Below are positions 44,738-53,838 of a stretch of 64,000 nt of DNA, one piece after another (within the stretch, counting starts at the first letter, position 1; each line of letters begins with the position of its first letter). Made by a program: the position numbers and the translations under genes. Where the stretch lies: assembly GCA_013388855.1 (NCBI GenBank), contig JACAEM010000023.1, positions 62,001 to 126,000 on the forward strand, in the 5' to 3' direction. Origin of the DNA: Chloroflexota bacterium (GTDB taxonomy: Bacteria > Chloroflexota > Anaerolineae > Anaerolineales > Villigracilaceae). Below the pieces are notes generated by a model, which was given only the letters and a program-made list of their open reading frames with translations, made no database searches and had not been told where the DNA came from.

Positions 44738-45412
44738 TTACTTCTTCTTCTCTTCGGGGACTTCTTCTTCCTTCTTGCCGCGTTCCACAGAAAGTTCGGG
44801 CTCGGTCGGGGAGACCACCGCGCCTTCTGCGCCCGGAACGCCAGCGGCTTCTTCTTCCACCTTCGCAAAGGTCGCAACCGCCACCATCGTTTCGGGGTCA
44901 TCAAGCAGGCGAATGGCATCAGCCACCTTCACATCCTTCACACGGATACCGTCACCGGGTCGCGCGAGAGCCGAAATATCCACATCGATGCGTTCCGGCA
45001 AATCGGTGGGCAGACACTCCACTTCCAGCTCTTCCAGATTCTTCACTAGCACGGCATTGTAGTCCTTCACCGCGGGCGAAACACCGACGATATGAACGTT
45101 CACATAGGTGCGGATCTTCTCGGTCAGCGATACTGCTAGGAAGTCCACATGCAGGAGACGATTCTTGATGAAATCGCGCTGTTTCTCGCGCACCAGTGCG
45201 GGATACTCCTTACCGTCCACATCCAGGGTCACCAGGCTGGACGAGGTAAGCTTACCCAAAGCCAGCGAGGCTGAGTGTGCATCCAAGTTAATATTGATCG
45301 GCTCGGTATGACGACCATAGATGACCGCCGGCAACTTGCCTTCGCGGCGTAATGCCTTCACCTGCTTACCAACCACTTCGCGCCTGGTTGCTTTCAAAAC
45401 GACTTTCTCCAT
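44738..45412 (-). CDS. rplY: Ribosomal protein L25 (Ctc form)
   Basis: The 224-residue product matches the long bL25/Ctc form. The N-terminal L25 domain opens with 'LKATRREVVGKQVKALRREGKLPAVIYG' (residues 5-32), and the second TL5-type beta domain includes 'LPTDLPERIDVDIS' (about 135-150). A Glu/Lys-rich tail follows. It binds 5S rRNA in the large subunit. The ATG at 45412 has GAGGAGT upstream and fits the family N-terminus. It stands alone with its own terminator. Confidence 0.95.
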   Translation of the reverse strand: MEKVVLKATRREVVGKQVKALRREGKLPAVIYGRHTEPININLDAHSASLALGKLTSSSLVTLDVDGKEYPALVREKQRDFIKNRLLHVDFLAVSLTEKIRTYVNVHIVGVSPAVKDYNAVLVKNLEELEVECLPTDLPERIDVDISALARPGDGIRVKDVKVADAIRLLDDPETMVAVATFAKVEEEAAGVPGAEGAVVSPTEPELSVERGKKEEEVPEEKKK

Positions 45413-45515
45413 CTTAACTCCTCGAGCGCCTCTCACCACGCTTTCAGCGCAGTTACCTTCGCTCTATGAATAGAATTTCTGCAAGCGGAAAATTCTCCGC
45501 CATACATTCAAAAAG

Positions 45516-46037
45516 CTATTTTCGCCCGAACAACATCCGTCCAAGCAGTAACATGATTCCGCCAAACAACCCGCCAACCAGTCCGGCAATCAGGGCGGTA
45601 CGCGAGTCGAACAGAGTGGTCACATTCCCATTCACGCTGGTCGCCAACAGGAGGATCGTCCGACCCTCTTCCACATGGACATCCGTCCCAGCCACCAGAC
45701 CGACCACACTCTGACGGATGTCTACGCTGCCTGCCGCGACCGCGCCTGCGTACCCGCTGACGGACGCCTGTTCCGCCTGGATGAGCCCCATGACCCCTTT
45801 ATGCACCGAGACTTCCCTCGCGTTCACCGCGCCCATCAGGGTCATCTGCCCGGTGACATTATTTGCCTTGACATTCCCCGCCGCGCTGTTCTGCAATTCC
45901 ACTTCTTCGGCGGTGATCGTCTCCGCATCGGCTTGATGCATCCGCACCAACTCCGCGTGGACAGACTGCACGTCCGAATGAGAAACATTCGTCACCTGCG
46001 GCAAATCGAATTCGGGGAATTCTTCGGGTTCGATCAT
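45516..46037 (-). CDS. Bactofilin-like repeat protein with C-terminal membrane helix
   Basis: The 173-residue product has short repeats of about 10-12 residues rich in Val, Ala and Gly ('AENVEL..SAAGNVKANNVTGQMTLMGAVNA...' type) from about residue 35 to 135, as expected for a small beta-helix like that of bactofilins. A Gly-rich hydrophobic helix follows (about 147-168, 'LIAGLVGGLFGGIMLLLGRM') and a basic end. No signal peptide. The repeat part would stay in the cytoplasm, held to the membrane by its tail, and might form filaments. I am not certain of the family. Confidence 0.6.
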   Translation of the reverse strand: MIEPEEFPEFDLPQVTNVSHSDVQSVHAELVRMHQADAETITAEEVELQNSAAGNVKANNVTGQMTLMGAVNAREVSVHKGVMGLIQAEQASVSGYAGAVAAGSVDIRQSVVGLVAGTDVHVEEGRTILLLATSVNGNVTTLFDSRTALIAGLVGGLFGGIMLLLGRMLFGRK

Positions 46038-46212
46038 GAGTATTCTGGCATGAAATCGTCCCGCACACAGCGGGACGGCAACGACAGCGGCTCGGATTTT
46101 ACCACACTTCTACCTAAAAAATTCAAAATTGGTTGGGACAAGACGAAACCGTCAGTTCTCGACCATACCTTGTACTGGATTAACTTTTATTGCCGCGCTA
46201 ACATTTATAGCT

Positions 46213-47406
46213 CTACCCCAATACTTGCCGGGTTTTTGCCCTGCCGCGCGCCCGCATCACATCCAGCACGCGCGGGATGATTTCCGAATACATCTTATAC
46301 CAAAGCGGGCTGGGGGCAAAGTCATAAGCGCCGAGCGTGCGCACGACCCTCCCGCCAAATCCCTCCTTGAAGCGATAGACACCCCACATTGAGTCGCTCT
46401 CATCGAATACCTCTGGCGCGCCCCACAGGTCATACACCGTGCAGCCTTTTGCCCTGGCGCGTTTCATCGCTTCCCATTGCAAAAGATAATTCGGCATCTT
46501 TTCACGGTGCGCCTCCCGCGACATGCCATAGACGTAATAGGCGCGCCCGGCGAAATAGAAAACGAAGATGGCGGCGACGGGTTCGTGGTTGACCTCGGCA
46601 ATCAAAGGTTCGCAAGTTGGAAAGTTGGAAAATTGGAAAGGTGGAACCTGCGAACCTTCCACCATGTCAACGTTTGAAATCATGAACAATTTCCAAACAG
46701 TTTGGTAATAGCCTTCATCGCGAATCACGAATCCATCGCGCACAGATGTTTCAGCATACATTTTGTAAAGCATGGGCAAATCTGCCAAAGTGCCTATACG
46801 CAGAGACACGCCCTTCTTTTCGGCGAGCCGAATGTTGTAACGCGTCTTCTGCTTCATGCGGGCAAGCAATTCTTCTTCTGACGGATTCAAGTCAATGAGG
46901 ACGGTATTCCGGAATTGGATCTGATCCGATGAATATTCCCAGCCTCTGCGCTTCAATTCCGCGACGAGAGCCTGCCCGGTGGAATCCTGAGCCTCCTCCC
47001 CGCTGCCAGGGACTCCCGTTCCCAGCACCACATCGGGGTCTATTTTTAGGAAGATCGCTCCCTGTTTTCGGGCAAAGGACTGTAAATCATTCAACACGCG
47101 GTTTCGCAGGGGTTCGTTCGCCCAATCGAGGAGGGGACCCTTTGGAGAATACAGGATGGAGAGGCGGGCGGCAAAGCCGCTGCGGAGGATTTGGCGTTTC
47201 AAAACCAAAGCGGCGGCAGACGGATGAAAGACGAAAGATGAAAGATGGCTGGCATTTCTTTCTTCTATCATCTTTCCTTCATTATCCCAAACAAGGTAAA
47301 TCGGATCCCACCCATACTTCGCCTTCACCTGCCCCCATTCGTAGGTTTGGAGGAAATGCGGGTTTGGAAGTTTGGAAATCAAACCATTCCAATTACTACT
47401 TACCAT
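46213..47406 (-). CDS. FemAB-type aminoacyltransferase 1
   Basis: The 397-residue product belongs to the FemABX family. It has 'FLQTYEWGQVKAKYGW' at its N-terminus, 'RMKQKTRYNIRLAEKKGV' in the middle, 'RAYYVYGMS', 'NYLLQWEAMKRARAKGC' and 'YDLWGAP' in the second GNAT-like half. Members transfer amino acids from aminoacyl-tRNA to peptidoglycan precursors or, in some species, to other surface glycans. Compared with its twin downstream it carries two extra segments, around residues 45-62 and 255-272, that coincide with short-repeat DNA; they may weaken or alter it. It starts 3 bp after the twin's stop. Confidence 0.88.
   Translation of the reverse strand: MVSSNWNGLISKLPNPHFLQTYEWGQVKAKYGWDPIYLVWDNEGKMIEERNASHLSSFVFHPSAAALVLKRQILRSGFAARLSILYSPKGPLLDWANEPLRNRVLNDLQSFARKQGAIFLKIDPDVVLGTGVPGSGEEAQDSTGQALVAELKRRGWEYSSDQIQFRNTVLIDLNPSEEELLARMKQKTRYNIRLAEKKGVSLRIGTLADLPMLYKMYAETSVRDGFVIRDEGYYQTVWKLFMISNVDMVEGSQVPPFQFSNFPTCEPLIAEVNHEPVAAIFVFYFAGRAYYVYGMSREAHREKMPNYLLQWEAMKRARAKGCTVYDLWGAPEVFDESDSMWGVYRFKEGFGGRVVRTLGAYDFAPSPLWYKMYSEIIPRVLDVMRARGRAKTRQVLG
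46607..46648. repeat. Octamer repeat inside FemAB gene 1
   Basis: Five 8-bp units close to GGTTGGAA lie in frame within the coding region and encode 'PFQFSNFPTCEP'. The segment is framed by inverted ends AAGGTTCGCA and TGCGAACCTT. The twin gene lacks it, so it is an insertion. Confidence 0.7.
47223..47248. repeat. Heptamer repeat inside FemAB gene 1
   Basis: On the minus strand ATCTTTC, ATCTTTC, GTCTTTC and ATC follow each other. The block encodes 'SHLSSFVFHP', which the twin protein lacks, and an inverted GAAAGATG lies about 30 bp away. It looks like a second small insertion. Confidence 0.55.
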
Positions 47407-47409
47407 TTA

Positions 47410-48393
47410 CTACTCTCTATTCCCAATGAACTTCAAATACACCCAATACAACAATGGATTATAGACCCTGTCCATCGCCTGCGCGGCGCGTTTGAGTTGA
47501 CCTCCGAATCCGCGTTTGAAGCGATACACTCCCCACAAGCCGTCGCGGCGGGTCTCGAAATTGGCTTCGAGGGTCGCTTCGTCCTCGTCAGGGACACCCC
47601 ACAGGTCGTACTCTTCACAGCCGCGCGCTTTTGCCCATTTCATGGCTTCCCATTGCAGGAGATAGGTGGGCATGCGGTTGCGCTCTTCGTCGGTGGAGGC
47701 GCCGTAGAGGTAGTAGGCACGATTTCCGTGACGGGCAACGAACAGGGCGGCAAGGAGCTTGCCTTCGTATTCGGCAACCAGCAATTCACACATGCCCTTT
47801 GGATGGAACAACTCGTAGGCGCGGCGATAGTATTCCAGCGAATGGACGCCAAACCCATCGCGCCCGCCGGTGACAAGCATCATTTTGTGGAAGGAGGCGA
47901 TGTCGTCCCAGGCGCGCACGGTCACGCCTTTCTTTTCGGCGAGGCGGATGTTGTAACGCGTCTTCTGCTTCATGCGGGCAAGGATTTCTTCCTCGCTCTC
48001 ACGCAAATTCACGATTAGGGTGCGGGGAGGCTGGATGTTGTGGGGGGACAGTGATAATTGGTAATTGGCAATTGGCGTTTCGCCCTCCCACCGGTCGGGT
48101 TCGAGTTTAAGGAAGATGGCGCGATGAGATTTGCAAACAGTGTTGATCTCATTCCAAAACTGTTCACTGACGGACCCATCACTGATGATTGCCTTTGGAA
48201 TGTAGCCGATGGTAAAGCCCAGCGGCAGCCTGCGAAAGAGGATTTGCACGCCTGCATCTTCCCGGATAATCCGTACCGGCTTCCAGCCGAAGTCCCTCTT
48301 TAATTCCCCCCATTCCCCCGTTTGCAGGAGGTGGGCGTTGGGATGATGCGAGAGGAGGAAGCGGTTCCAGTCGGAGAGGGAGACGATGGGCAT
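47410..48393 (-). CDS. FemAB-type aminoacyltransferase 2
   Basis: The 327-residue product is a FemABX paralogue of the next gene: 'LLQTGEWGELKRDFGW', 'RMKQKTRYNIRLAEKKGV', 'RAYYLYGAS', 'YLLQWEAMKWAKARGC', 'YDLWGVPDED'. It is the more compact of the two and probably the intact one. A 53-bp stretch (47930-47982) matches 51 of 53 bases in the paralogue, pointing to recent duplication or gene conversion. The start at 48393 is chosen because upstream codons are only translated octamer repeat. It follows the nucleotide-sugar dehydratase gene in the glycan operon, separated by that repeat. Confidence 0.88.
   Translation of the reverse strand: MPIVSLSDWNRFLLSHHPNAHLLQTGEWGELKRDFGWKPVRIIREDAGVQILFRRLPLGFTIGYIPKAIISDGSVSEQFWNEINTVCKSHRAIFLKLEPDRWEGETPIANYQLSLSPHNIQPPRTLIVNLRESEEEILARMKQKTRYNIRLAEKKGVTVRAWDDIASFHKMMLVTGGRDGFGVHSLEYYRRAYELFHPKGMCELLVAEYEGKLLAALFVARHGNRAYYLYGASTDEERNRMPTYLLQWEAMKWAKARGCEEYDLWGVPDEDEATLEANFETRRDGLWGVYRFKRGFGGQLKRAAQAMDRVYNPLLYWVYLKFIGNRE
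48054..48077. repeat. AT-rich tandem repeat inside FemAB gene 2
   Basis: TAATTGG, TAATTGG and CAATTGG follow each other within the coding sequence, encoding 'PIANYQLSL'. The matching part of the paralogue has unrelated residues. It may be another short insertion, but this one is short and could be chance. Confidence 0.35.
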
Positions 48394-48400
48394 GGGGTTT

Positions 48401-48496
48401 GGTTGGATGGTTGGAAAGTTGGCGGGTTGGAAGGTTGGAAGGTTGGAAGGTTGGCAGGTTGGAAAGTTGGAAGGTTGGAAGGTTGGCAGGTTCAAA
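48401..48496. repeat. Twelve-unit octamer tandem repeat
   Basis: Twelve consecutive 8-bp units close to GGTTGGAA fill the space between the dehydratase stop (48492) and the FemAB 2 start (48393). On the minus strand it would read as 'NLPTFQPSNFPT'-like peptide. It separates two operon genes and places no ribosome site before FemAB 2. Confidence 0.9.
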
Positions 48497-50375
48497 GGAT
48501 TGAGGTGATGTCTGTTTGCGGCGTTTCGCGGATGGAGGAACCCGGAATGAGTTCATCCAACAGGTCGAGGATGGCGTCGGTGTCGTTGGCGCGGCAGAGG
48601 CGGGAGAGATTCTCGATGGCGTGAGGCAGGTTGAGGGTCGAGAAAGAAGCGCTGTCTTCGAGGCGGAAGATGTCGGGGTGGAGGGTCGGCGCGAGGGGAG
48701 TCCCTTCCTCCCAAAGTTCTTCAATCAGTTTTTCGCCGGGGCGGATGCCAGTGTAGGCGATTTCGATGTCGCGGTGCGGCTCGAGCCCGGAGAGGCGGAT
48801 GAGGTCTTCGGCAAGGTCGAGGATGCGGATTGGTTCGCCCATGTTGAGGACAAAGGTCTCGCCGCCGTTTTCCATGGAGGCGGCTTGCAGGACAAGATAG
48901 ACCGCTTCGGGGATGGTCATGAAGTAGCGGTACATGTCGGGGTGGGTGATGGTGACGGGTCCGCCGTTGGCGATTTGTTGCTTGAAGATGGGGATGATGG
49001 AGCCGCGCGAGCCAAGGACATTGCCAAAGCGGACGACGGTGAAGGCGCGGCGGGTGGTGCGCGCGGCGTCGAGGACAATGAGCTCGGCGAGGCGTTTGGT
49101 GGCGCCATAGACAGAGGAGGGGCGCACGGCTTTGTCGGTGGAAATGAGGACAAAGCGTTCGACGCGATGATCGAGCGCGGCTTGTGTGACGTTGCGCGTC
49201 CCAATGACGTTATTCGTGACCGCTTCAACGATGTTGACTTCCATCAACGGGACGTGCTTGTGCGCGGCGGCATGGAAGACAACCTGCGGCTGGTGTTGTT
49301 TGAAAATTTGCGAGAGGCGTTCGGCGTTGCGGATGTCGGCAATGACGGGATGCAGCGGGAGGCTGGGATAGTCGTTTTGCAGTTCGAGCAGGATTTCGAA
49401 GATGCTGTTTTCGCCGTGACCGAGCAGGACGAGTTGGGCGGGGTTGCGGCGAGCGATCTGACGGCAGAGTTCGCGCCCGATGGAGCCGCCGGCACCGGTG
49501 ACGAGGATGCGCTTGCCTTCGAGCGCCGCGCCGACCGCCTCATCGTTGACCCGCACCGGTTCGCGGCGCAGGAGGTCGGTGATGTCCACTTCGCGCAGGC
49601 GGCTGATACTGACCTTGCCGCCGATGAGTTCGTAGATGCCGGGCATGGCGCGCGAGGGAATGCCCTTGAGGCGGCAGACATCGTTGACCATGCGCACCAA
49701 TTGCCCCGGCGCGGATGGGATAGCAATGATGACCTCATCGATTCGATGCACATCGATGGCGGTTGCCAGGTCATTGACAACGCCCATGACCTTCACGCCG
49801 TGAATGACATGGTTCTGCTTTGCCGGATCATCATCCAAAAAACCGATAGGGGTCAAGTTAAGTTGCGAAGTCTTCTGTAATTCACGTACGATGAGCGCGC
49901 CCGCGTCGCCCGCGCCAATGATCAACACATGTTTTCCCTTGCCATTGCCGCGCGAGACCGTGGACTGTTCCGCAAGGATGCGTAACGCGAAGCGCGACCC
50001 GCCAATCAGGACAAGCGATAACAGCCAGTCGATGCCCAGCGCCGAACGCGGCATACCCGGCAGGACGAGTCCCAGACTAATCAGGAGAAGCATCACGCCG
50101 GAGACAAGTACCGAGGCAGTTGTCACAGCGGCGGTGATCAGGCGCAATTCGCCTGTGCTGGCGTAGATCCACAGACGGCGATACAGCCCAAAGAAAAAGT
50201 ATACGGGAATCTTGACGGCAAGCGCCACGGCGCACATCAGCAGGGCGGCGGGAAAGTAGAAAGGCAGTTGTTCGGCGTTCAACCGCAAGGCAAAACTCCC
50301 CAACACCGAAACGATGATGAGCGCAACATCCCCGATCAATACAAAACGGTTGCGAACGTGCTGGCGTGGTCTCAT
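48492..50375 (-). CDS. Membrane-bound nucleotide-sugar 4,6-dehydratase (CapD/WbpM family)
   Basis: The 627-residue product has four N-terminal membrane helices (about residues 8-120), a CoA-binding-like Rossmann domain ('HVLIIGAGDAGALIVREL', about 140-160) and a C-terminal extended SDR domain. That domain has 'ILVTGAGGSIGRELCRQIA' (about 290-308), 'HAAAHKHVPLME' and 'STDKAVRPSSVYGATKR' (about 400-420). As in WbpM, the usual catalytic Tyr of SDRs is Met or another residue, here 'VYGATK' holds the Lys. It would make UDP-4-keto-6-deoxy sugars for surface glycans. The ATG at 50375 overlaps the epimerase stop as ATGA, which decides the start. Confidence 0.92.
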   Translation of the reverse strand: MRPRQHVRNRFVLIGDVALIIVSVLGSFALRLNAEQLPFYFPAALLMCAVALAVKIPVYFFFGLYRRLWIYASTGELRLITAAVTTASVLVSGVMLLLISLGLVLPGMPRSALGIDWLLSLVLIGGSRFALRILAEQSTVSRGNGKGKHVLIIGAGDAGALIVRELQKTSQLNLTPIGFLDDDPAKQNHVIHGVKVMGVVNDLATAIDVHRIDEVIIAIPSAPGQLVRMVNDVCRLKGIPSRAMPGIYELIGGKVSISRLREVDITDLLRREPVRVNDEAVGAALEGKRILVTGAGGSIGRELCRQIARRNPAQLVLLGHGENSIFEILLELQNDYPSLPLHPVIADIRNAERLSQIFKQHQPQVVFHAAAHKHVPLMEVNIVEAVTNNVIGTRNVTQAALDHRVERFVLISTDKAVRPSSVYGATKRLAELIVLDAARTTRRAFTVVRFGNVLGSRGSIIPIFKQQIANGGPVTITHPDMYRYFMTIPEAVYLVLQAASMENGGETFVLNMGEPIRILDLAEDLIRLSGLEPHRDIEIAYTGIRPGEKLIEELWEEGTPLAPTLHPDIFRLEDSASFSTLNLPHAIENLSRLCRANDTDAILDLLDELIPGSSIRETPQTDITSIL

Positions 50376-51313
50376 GCCCACATCCATTCCACGGTCTCCC
50401 GCAAGCCCGCTTCCAGAGAGACCTGCGCTTCAAACCCGATCAGATTCTTCGCTTTTTGCGGGCTTCCTACCGAGCGGTAAATATCGCCGGGGCGCGCCGG
50501 GGCAAACTCGGGCGCAGGGGCATCGGGAAAAAAGTCATACATAACCTCGATCAGGTCAAGCAGGCGCGTTTCGATACCAGTACAAATATTGAAGACTTTC
50601 CCAGCAGCGTTCGGATGCTCGGAGGCGATCAAATTGGCGCGCACCACATCGCGGATGTTGATCAGGTCGCGCGTCTGCCCGCCATCGCCGAAGATGGTCA
50701 CGGGCTTGCCGTCCAACAGGCGGCGCGCAAAAATGGGCACCGCCGCGGCGTACATCGAATCCGGTCGCTGGCGCGGACCGTACACATTGAAATACCGCAG
50801 GGCGACGGCTTCGAGACCGAGCGAGCCGGTAAACAGTTCGACGAACATTTCATTGACGCGTTTGGAAACGGCATAGGGGGATTTCGGCTGAAGCGGCGTT
50901 TCCTCGACGAGGGGTAGCGCCTCCGACTCCCCGTAGACTGCCGCGCTCGAAGCCACCACCACCCGTCTGACACCTGCTTTGCGCGCTGCGTCGAACAACA
51001 GCGATGTGCCTGTGAGGTTGACATCGAAACACTCCTGCGGCTCATCCATGGATTGCGGGACGGAGACAAATGCCGCAGAGTGGAAAACGACATCGACGCC
51101 GCGCACAGCCTCTCCGACGCGTGAGGCGTCGCGGATATCGCCTTCCAAAATCTCGAGGCGGGGCCCATCGAATCGCCGGGTCAGCGCTTCAAGGTTTTCA
51201 TATTTGCCCGTACTGAAATTGTCGAGGACGCGGACGGAATGCCCCTGCTGGAGGAGGGTCTCTGCGATGTGCGAGCCGATGAATCCCGCGCCGCCAGTGA
51301 CGAGGTGCTTCAT
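50372..51313 (-). CDS. NAD-dependent sugar epimerase/dehydratase (GalE-like)
   Basis: The 313-residue product is an extended SDR. NAD loop 'LVTGGAGFIGSHIAETLL' (residues 4-21), 'VDVVFHSAAFVSVP', catalytic Ser/Tyr/Lys in 'VASSAAVYGES' and 'SPYAVSKRVNEM' (about 125 and 150), and 'RYFNVYGPRQRPDSMY' (about 177), typical of UDP-glucose or UDP-N-acetylglucosamine 4-epimerases. It overlaps its neighbours by 4 bp on both sides, so it is tightly coupled in the glycan operon. It could also supply the epimerase step for galT-galK, since no other GalE-like gene lies in the window. Confidence 0.92.
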   Translation of the reverse strand: MKHLVTGGAGFIGSHIAETLLQQGHSVRVLDNFSTGKYENLEALTRRFDGPRLEILEGDIRDASRVGEAVRGVDVVFHSAAFVSVPQSMDEPQECFDVNLTGTSLLFDAARKAGVRRVVVASSAAVYGESEALPLVEETPLQPKSPYAVSKRVNEMFVELFTGSLGLEAVALRYFNVYGPRQRPDSMYAAAVPIFARRLLDGKPVTIFGDGGQTRDLINIRDVVRANLIASEHPNAAGKVFNICTGIETRLLDLIEVMYDFFPDAPAPEFAPARPGDIYRSVGSPQKAKNLIGFEAQVSLEAGLRETVEWMWA

Positions 51314-52791
51314 CGCCCGGTCCGCCTTAATACAGTGCCGATGGTCCGCAGGATAATCTGGAAATCCATCGCCAGGGTGCGGTGCTTGATGTAGTACAGG
51401 TCATATTCCAGTTTCACAGACATTTCCGTGACACTGGCATAATAACCATAATTGATCTGCGCCCAACCCGTCAGCCCGGGTTTGACAAGCAGGCGCGCCC
51501 GGTAGAATGGAACCTGCTTTTGAAAGGCAGCGACCAGTTCCGGTCGCTCTGCGCGTGGACCGACGAGGCTCATCTCGCCGCGCAGGACATTCCAAAACTG
51601 CGGAAGTTCGTCAAGCCGCGTCCTGCGCAGAAATTCCCCGACCTTCGTGACGCGCGGGTCGTTTTTTTCGGCAAGTCTGGCTTCCCCGTCCTGCTCGGCA
51701 TCCTGCCGCATCGTCCGAAATTTGTAAATCGTAAATTTGGAGGCGCCCCTTCCCAGGCGGGTTTGTGAATACAAAATGGGACGTCCGCTGTTGAGGAAGA
51801 TGGCCAGGGAAATGAACGGGAAGAATAGGAGCAGGATCACCATGCCGGCAAGCCCGCCGAGGATGTCCAGCAGGCGTTTTGCTAGTTCGTAAAAACCGCT
51901 GACGCGCACCTCATCTACAAATGAGCGGATGATCCAGTCCGATTCAAGGTGATGGATCGGGACGCGCCCGGTCATTTCCTCGTACAGGATGGGCATGCGC
52001 GTCACCTCGACGCCGCGTTCCTGTGCATCGAGGATGGATTGGAAGGTCTCACCCCTGATCTCACCATTGATGGCGACCACGATATCGGAGATGTGGTAGG
52101 CATCGATCAGATTGAGCAGATAATCGCTGGGGCCCAACACTTGAAGCCCGTGATATTTTTTCCGCAGTTTCTGCTTGTCGTCGTCCACAAAGCCGATGAT
52201 GGTGAAGGAACGCGTGGGGAGGGATTCGTACAACTCCGCCAGTGTTTGTCCCGCCTGCCCAGCGCCGATCAGGAGGATCCTCCGCCGCTGCCCCGTTGTT
52301 TTGTAGATGCGGATGAAGATCATGCGCCAGCCCAGGGTGAGGAGCGAAGCGAAAAGCAGGAACGCGCCCACGCCAATACGCGGAAGGTCCGAATCCTGCC
52401 TGAAAATGAATACGAGGGAGTACGCCAGCAACCCCACAAACGCTGCGATGGCGATGCCGCGGGTCGTCTTTCTGCCGCTGCCGGCAACATGCGGCTCGTA
52501 TAATTCCACCAGGAGGATGACCCAAATAAGCGGCAATAAATAAAACCAAAACGGTACGTTGACGTTGGCGTCAACGGCGCGCTCGGCAAGCAATTGTGCC
52601 CGTTCGGGGCTCAGCCCTTCGGCGAGCCGCTTGGCAAGCTCAACAGAGAAATTGTACTGGTTGTACTGCCTCCAGGTTTCGATGGCGGCAAAAACGGATA
52701 TGACCGCCATCGACAGATCCCCGATGAAGAGGATCATGCGGTGCTCATTCGGGCGCAGTCGCAGGGGAGAAGTACGTATGTTATCAGCCAT
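51310..52791 (-). CDS. Polyprenyl glycosylphosphotransferase (WbaP/CpsE-like)
   Basis: The 493-residue product has N-terminal membrane helices (about 20-40, 80-100, 115-150), a Rossmann-like domain ('[19 protein letters not shown]', about 175-195), another helix (about 320-345) and a C-terminal bacterial sugar transferase domain. The latter has '[15 protein letters not shown]', '[25 protein letters not shown]' (about 385-425) and '[14 protein letters not shown]'. It starts surface-glycan synthesis by moving a sugar-1-phosphate from a UDP-sugar to undecaprenyl phosphate. The ATG at 52791 overlaps the glycosyltransferase stop by 8 bp. It is a key gene of the operon. Confidence 0.92.
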   Translation of the reverse strand: MADNIRTSPLRLRPNEHRMILFIGDLSMAVISVFAAIETWRQYNQYNFSVELAKRLAEGLSPERAQLLAERAVDANVNVPFWFYLLPLIWVILLVELYEPHVAGSGRKTTRGIAIAAFVGLLAYSLVFIFRQDSDLPRIGVGAFLLFASLLTLGWRMIFIRIYKTTGQRRRILLIGAGQAGQTLAELYESLPTRSFTIIGFVDDDKQKLRKKYHGLQVLGPSDYLLNLIDAYHISDIVVAINGEIRGETFQSILDAQERGVEVTRMPILYEEMTGRVPIHHLESDWIIRSFVDEVRVSGFYELAKRLLDILGGLAGMVILLLFFPFISLAIFLNSGRPILYSQTRLGRGASKFTIYKFRTMRQDAEQDGEARLAEKNDPRVTKVGEFLRRTRLDELPQFWNVLRGEMSLVGPRAERPELVAAFQKQVPFYRARLLVKPGLTGWAQINYGYYASVTEMSVKLEYDLYYIKHRTLAMDFQIILRTIGTVLRRTGR

Positions 52792-53785
52792 TCTTTCGGA
52801 AACTCGATTCAAGGATGCTCCATAAGAACCCGCTCCCCCATGTGACATGCATGGCAGGGATCGCCAGCGGCAGCCCGAAGATCAGGTAGGGCTTTCGTTG
52901 ACAAAACGCCATGTAAATTCCTGTAAGGATCATAATGGAAAAATAAAGGGACAGTTCACCGATCAGCAAAGTTCGCGCGAACGGGAAAACCATCGAGACC
53001 AGAGCCAGACCGATCAGGCTCGAGACAAATAACGGAGGCAGAGCCTGCCTCCAGCGAAGCGTACCGGGATAACGACGAAGCATTTTCCACTTCCAGAATC
53101 CATACCGCCAGTATTGTCGCACCAGTTCCAGCAGGGTGGGGCGGGCAAAATACACCGAGCGGATGGATGGATCCAGCCAGATTCTACCACCCGCCTTCCG
53201 CACGCGAGCGTTGAACTCGTAATCCTCGTTCGTAAGCAGCGTTTCGTCGAAAAGACCCACTTTTTCGATGAGCGAACGGCGGAACGACCCAAACGGGACT
53301 GTATCCACCTCTGCGGCGTATTTGGCGTGACGGTACAGCGCGTCGCCCACCCCGAGCGGATGCGCCGCCGCGACCGCAATGGATTTGGCGATCCATGTCT
53401 CCGCGCCGGGGCGGATCTCCCACACACCGCCGACGTTATCGCCGCGCCCCTCTTCGTGCGCTTTCACACTATTCGCCACGTAATCGGGATACGGTTTCGA
53501 GTGAGCATCGAGCCGGATGATGATTCCGCCGCGCGAAGCCTCAATGGCACGGTTCACGCCCGAGGGGATGATTCGACGCGGATTGTCCACCACGCGAACA
53601 TCCAGGTCGGGAAACTCCCTCCGGAACGCTACGATTTCGTCCCGCGTGCCATCCGTGGACATGCCGTCGGCAAGGATGACCTCCATATCAGCGCGCGGAA
53701 AAGTCTGCTCTCGCAGAGCCTCCAGCAACAAGCGAATGGTCGATTGCTCGTTATAACAGGGAACGATGACGGAAACTTTAGGCAT
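52784..53785 (-). CDS. Glycosyltransferase family 2 protein (ExoA-like)
   Basis: The 333-residue product begins with a GT-A fold: 'VSVIVPCYNEQSTIRLLLEAL' (residues 4-24), acidic motif 'ILADGMSTDGT' and 'IIRLDAHSKPYP' (metal-binding DxH form), then 'TNEDYEFNARVRKAGG' (ED near 185). Two or three C-terminal membrane helices follow (about 250-320). It resembles succinoglycan-type ExoA enzymes that extend a lipid-linked oligosaccharide. It is the first gene of the minus-strand glycan operon; an upstream start with a clear ribosome site is not visible, and the ATG 53785 matches the family. Confidence 0.9.
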   Translation of the reverse strand: MPKVSVIVPCYNEQSTIRLLLEALREQTFPRADMEVILADGMSTDGTRDEIVAFRREFPDLDVRVVDNPRRIIPSGVNRAIEASRGGIIIRLDAHSKPYPDYVANSVKAHEEGRGDNVGGVWEIRPGAETWIAKSIAVAAAHPLGVGDALYRHAKYAAEVDTVPFGSFRRSLIEKVGLFDETLLTNEDYEFNARVRKAGGRIWLDPSIRSVYFARPTLLELVRQYWRYGFWKWKMLRRYPGTLRWRQALPPLFVSSLIGLALVSMVFPFARTLLIGELSLYFSIMILTGIYMAFCQRKPYLIFGLPLAIPAMHVTWGSGFLWSILESSFRKNG

Positions 53786-53838
53786 ACCGGATTCCGCATT
53801 ACATTATACAAAGTAAATTGCAATCCGTAATGCGTCAG

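Noticed and set aside
48401-48496. CRISPR-like array
   Set aside because: The units are 8 bp and contiguous with no spacers; it is a simple tandem repeat.
48516-49880. A 454-codon plus-strand open frame opposite the nucleotide-sugar dehydratase gene
   Set aside because: It is antisense to a gene with full family motifs, has low-complexity Asp/Glu/Gly-rich translation, and arises from GC-rich codon structure.
53789-53832. Inverted repeat CGCATTAC/GTAATGCG as a terminator of the histidine kinase gene
   Set aside because: The arms are only 8 bp with a loop of about 27 nt and it lies upstream of the next gene's start without a T-run.
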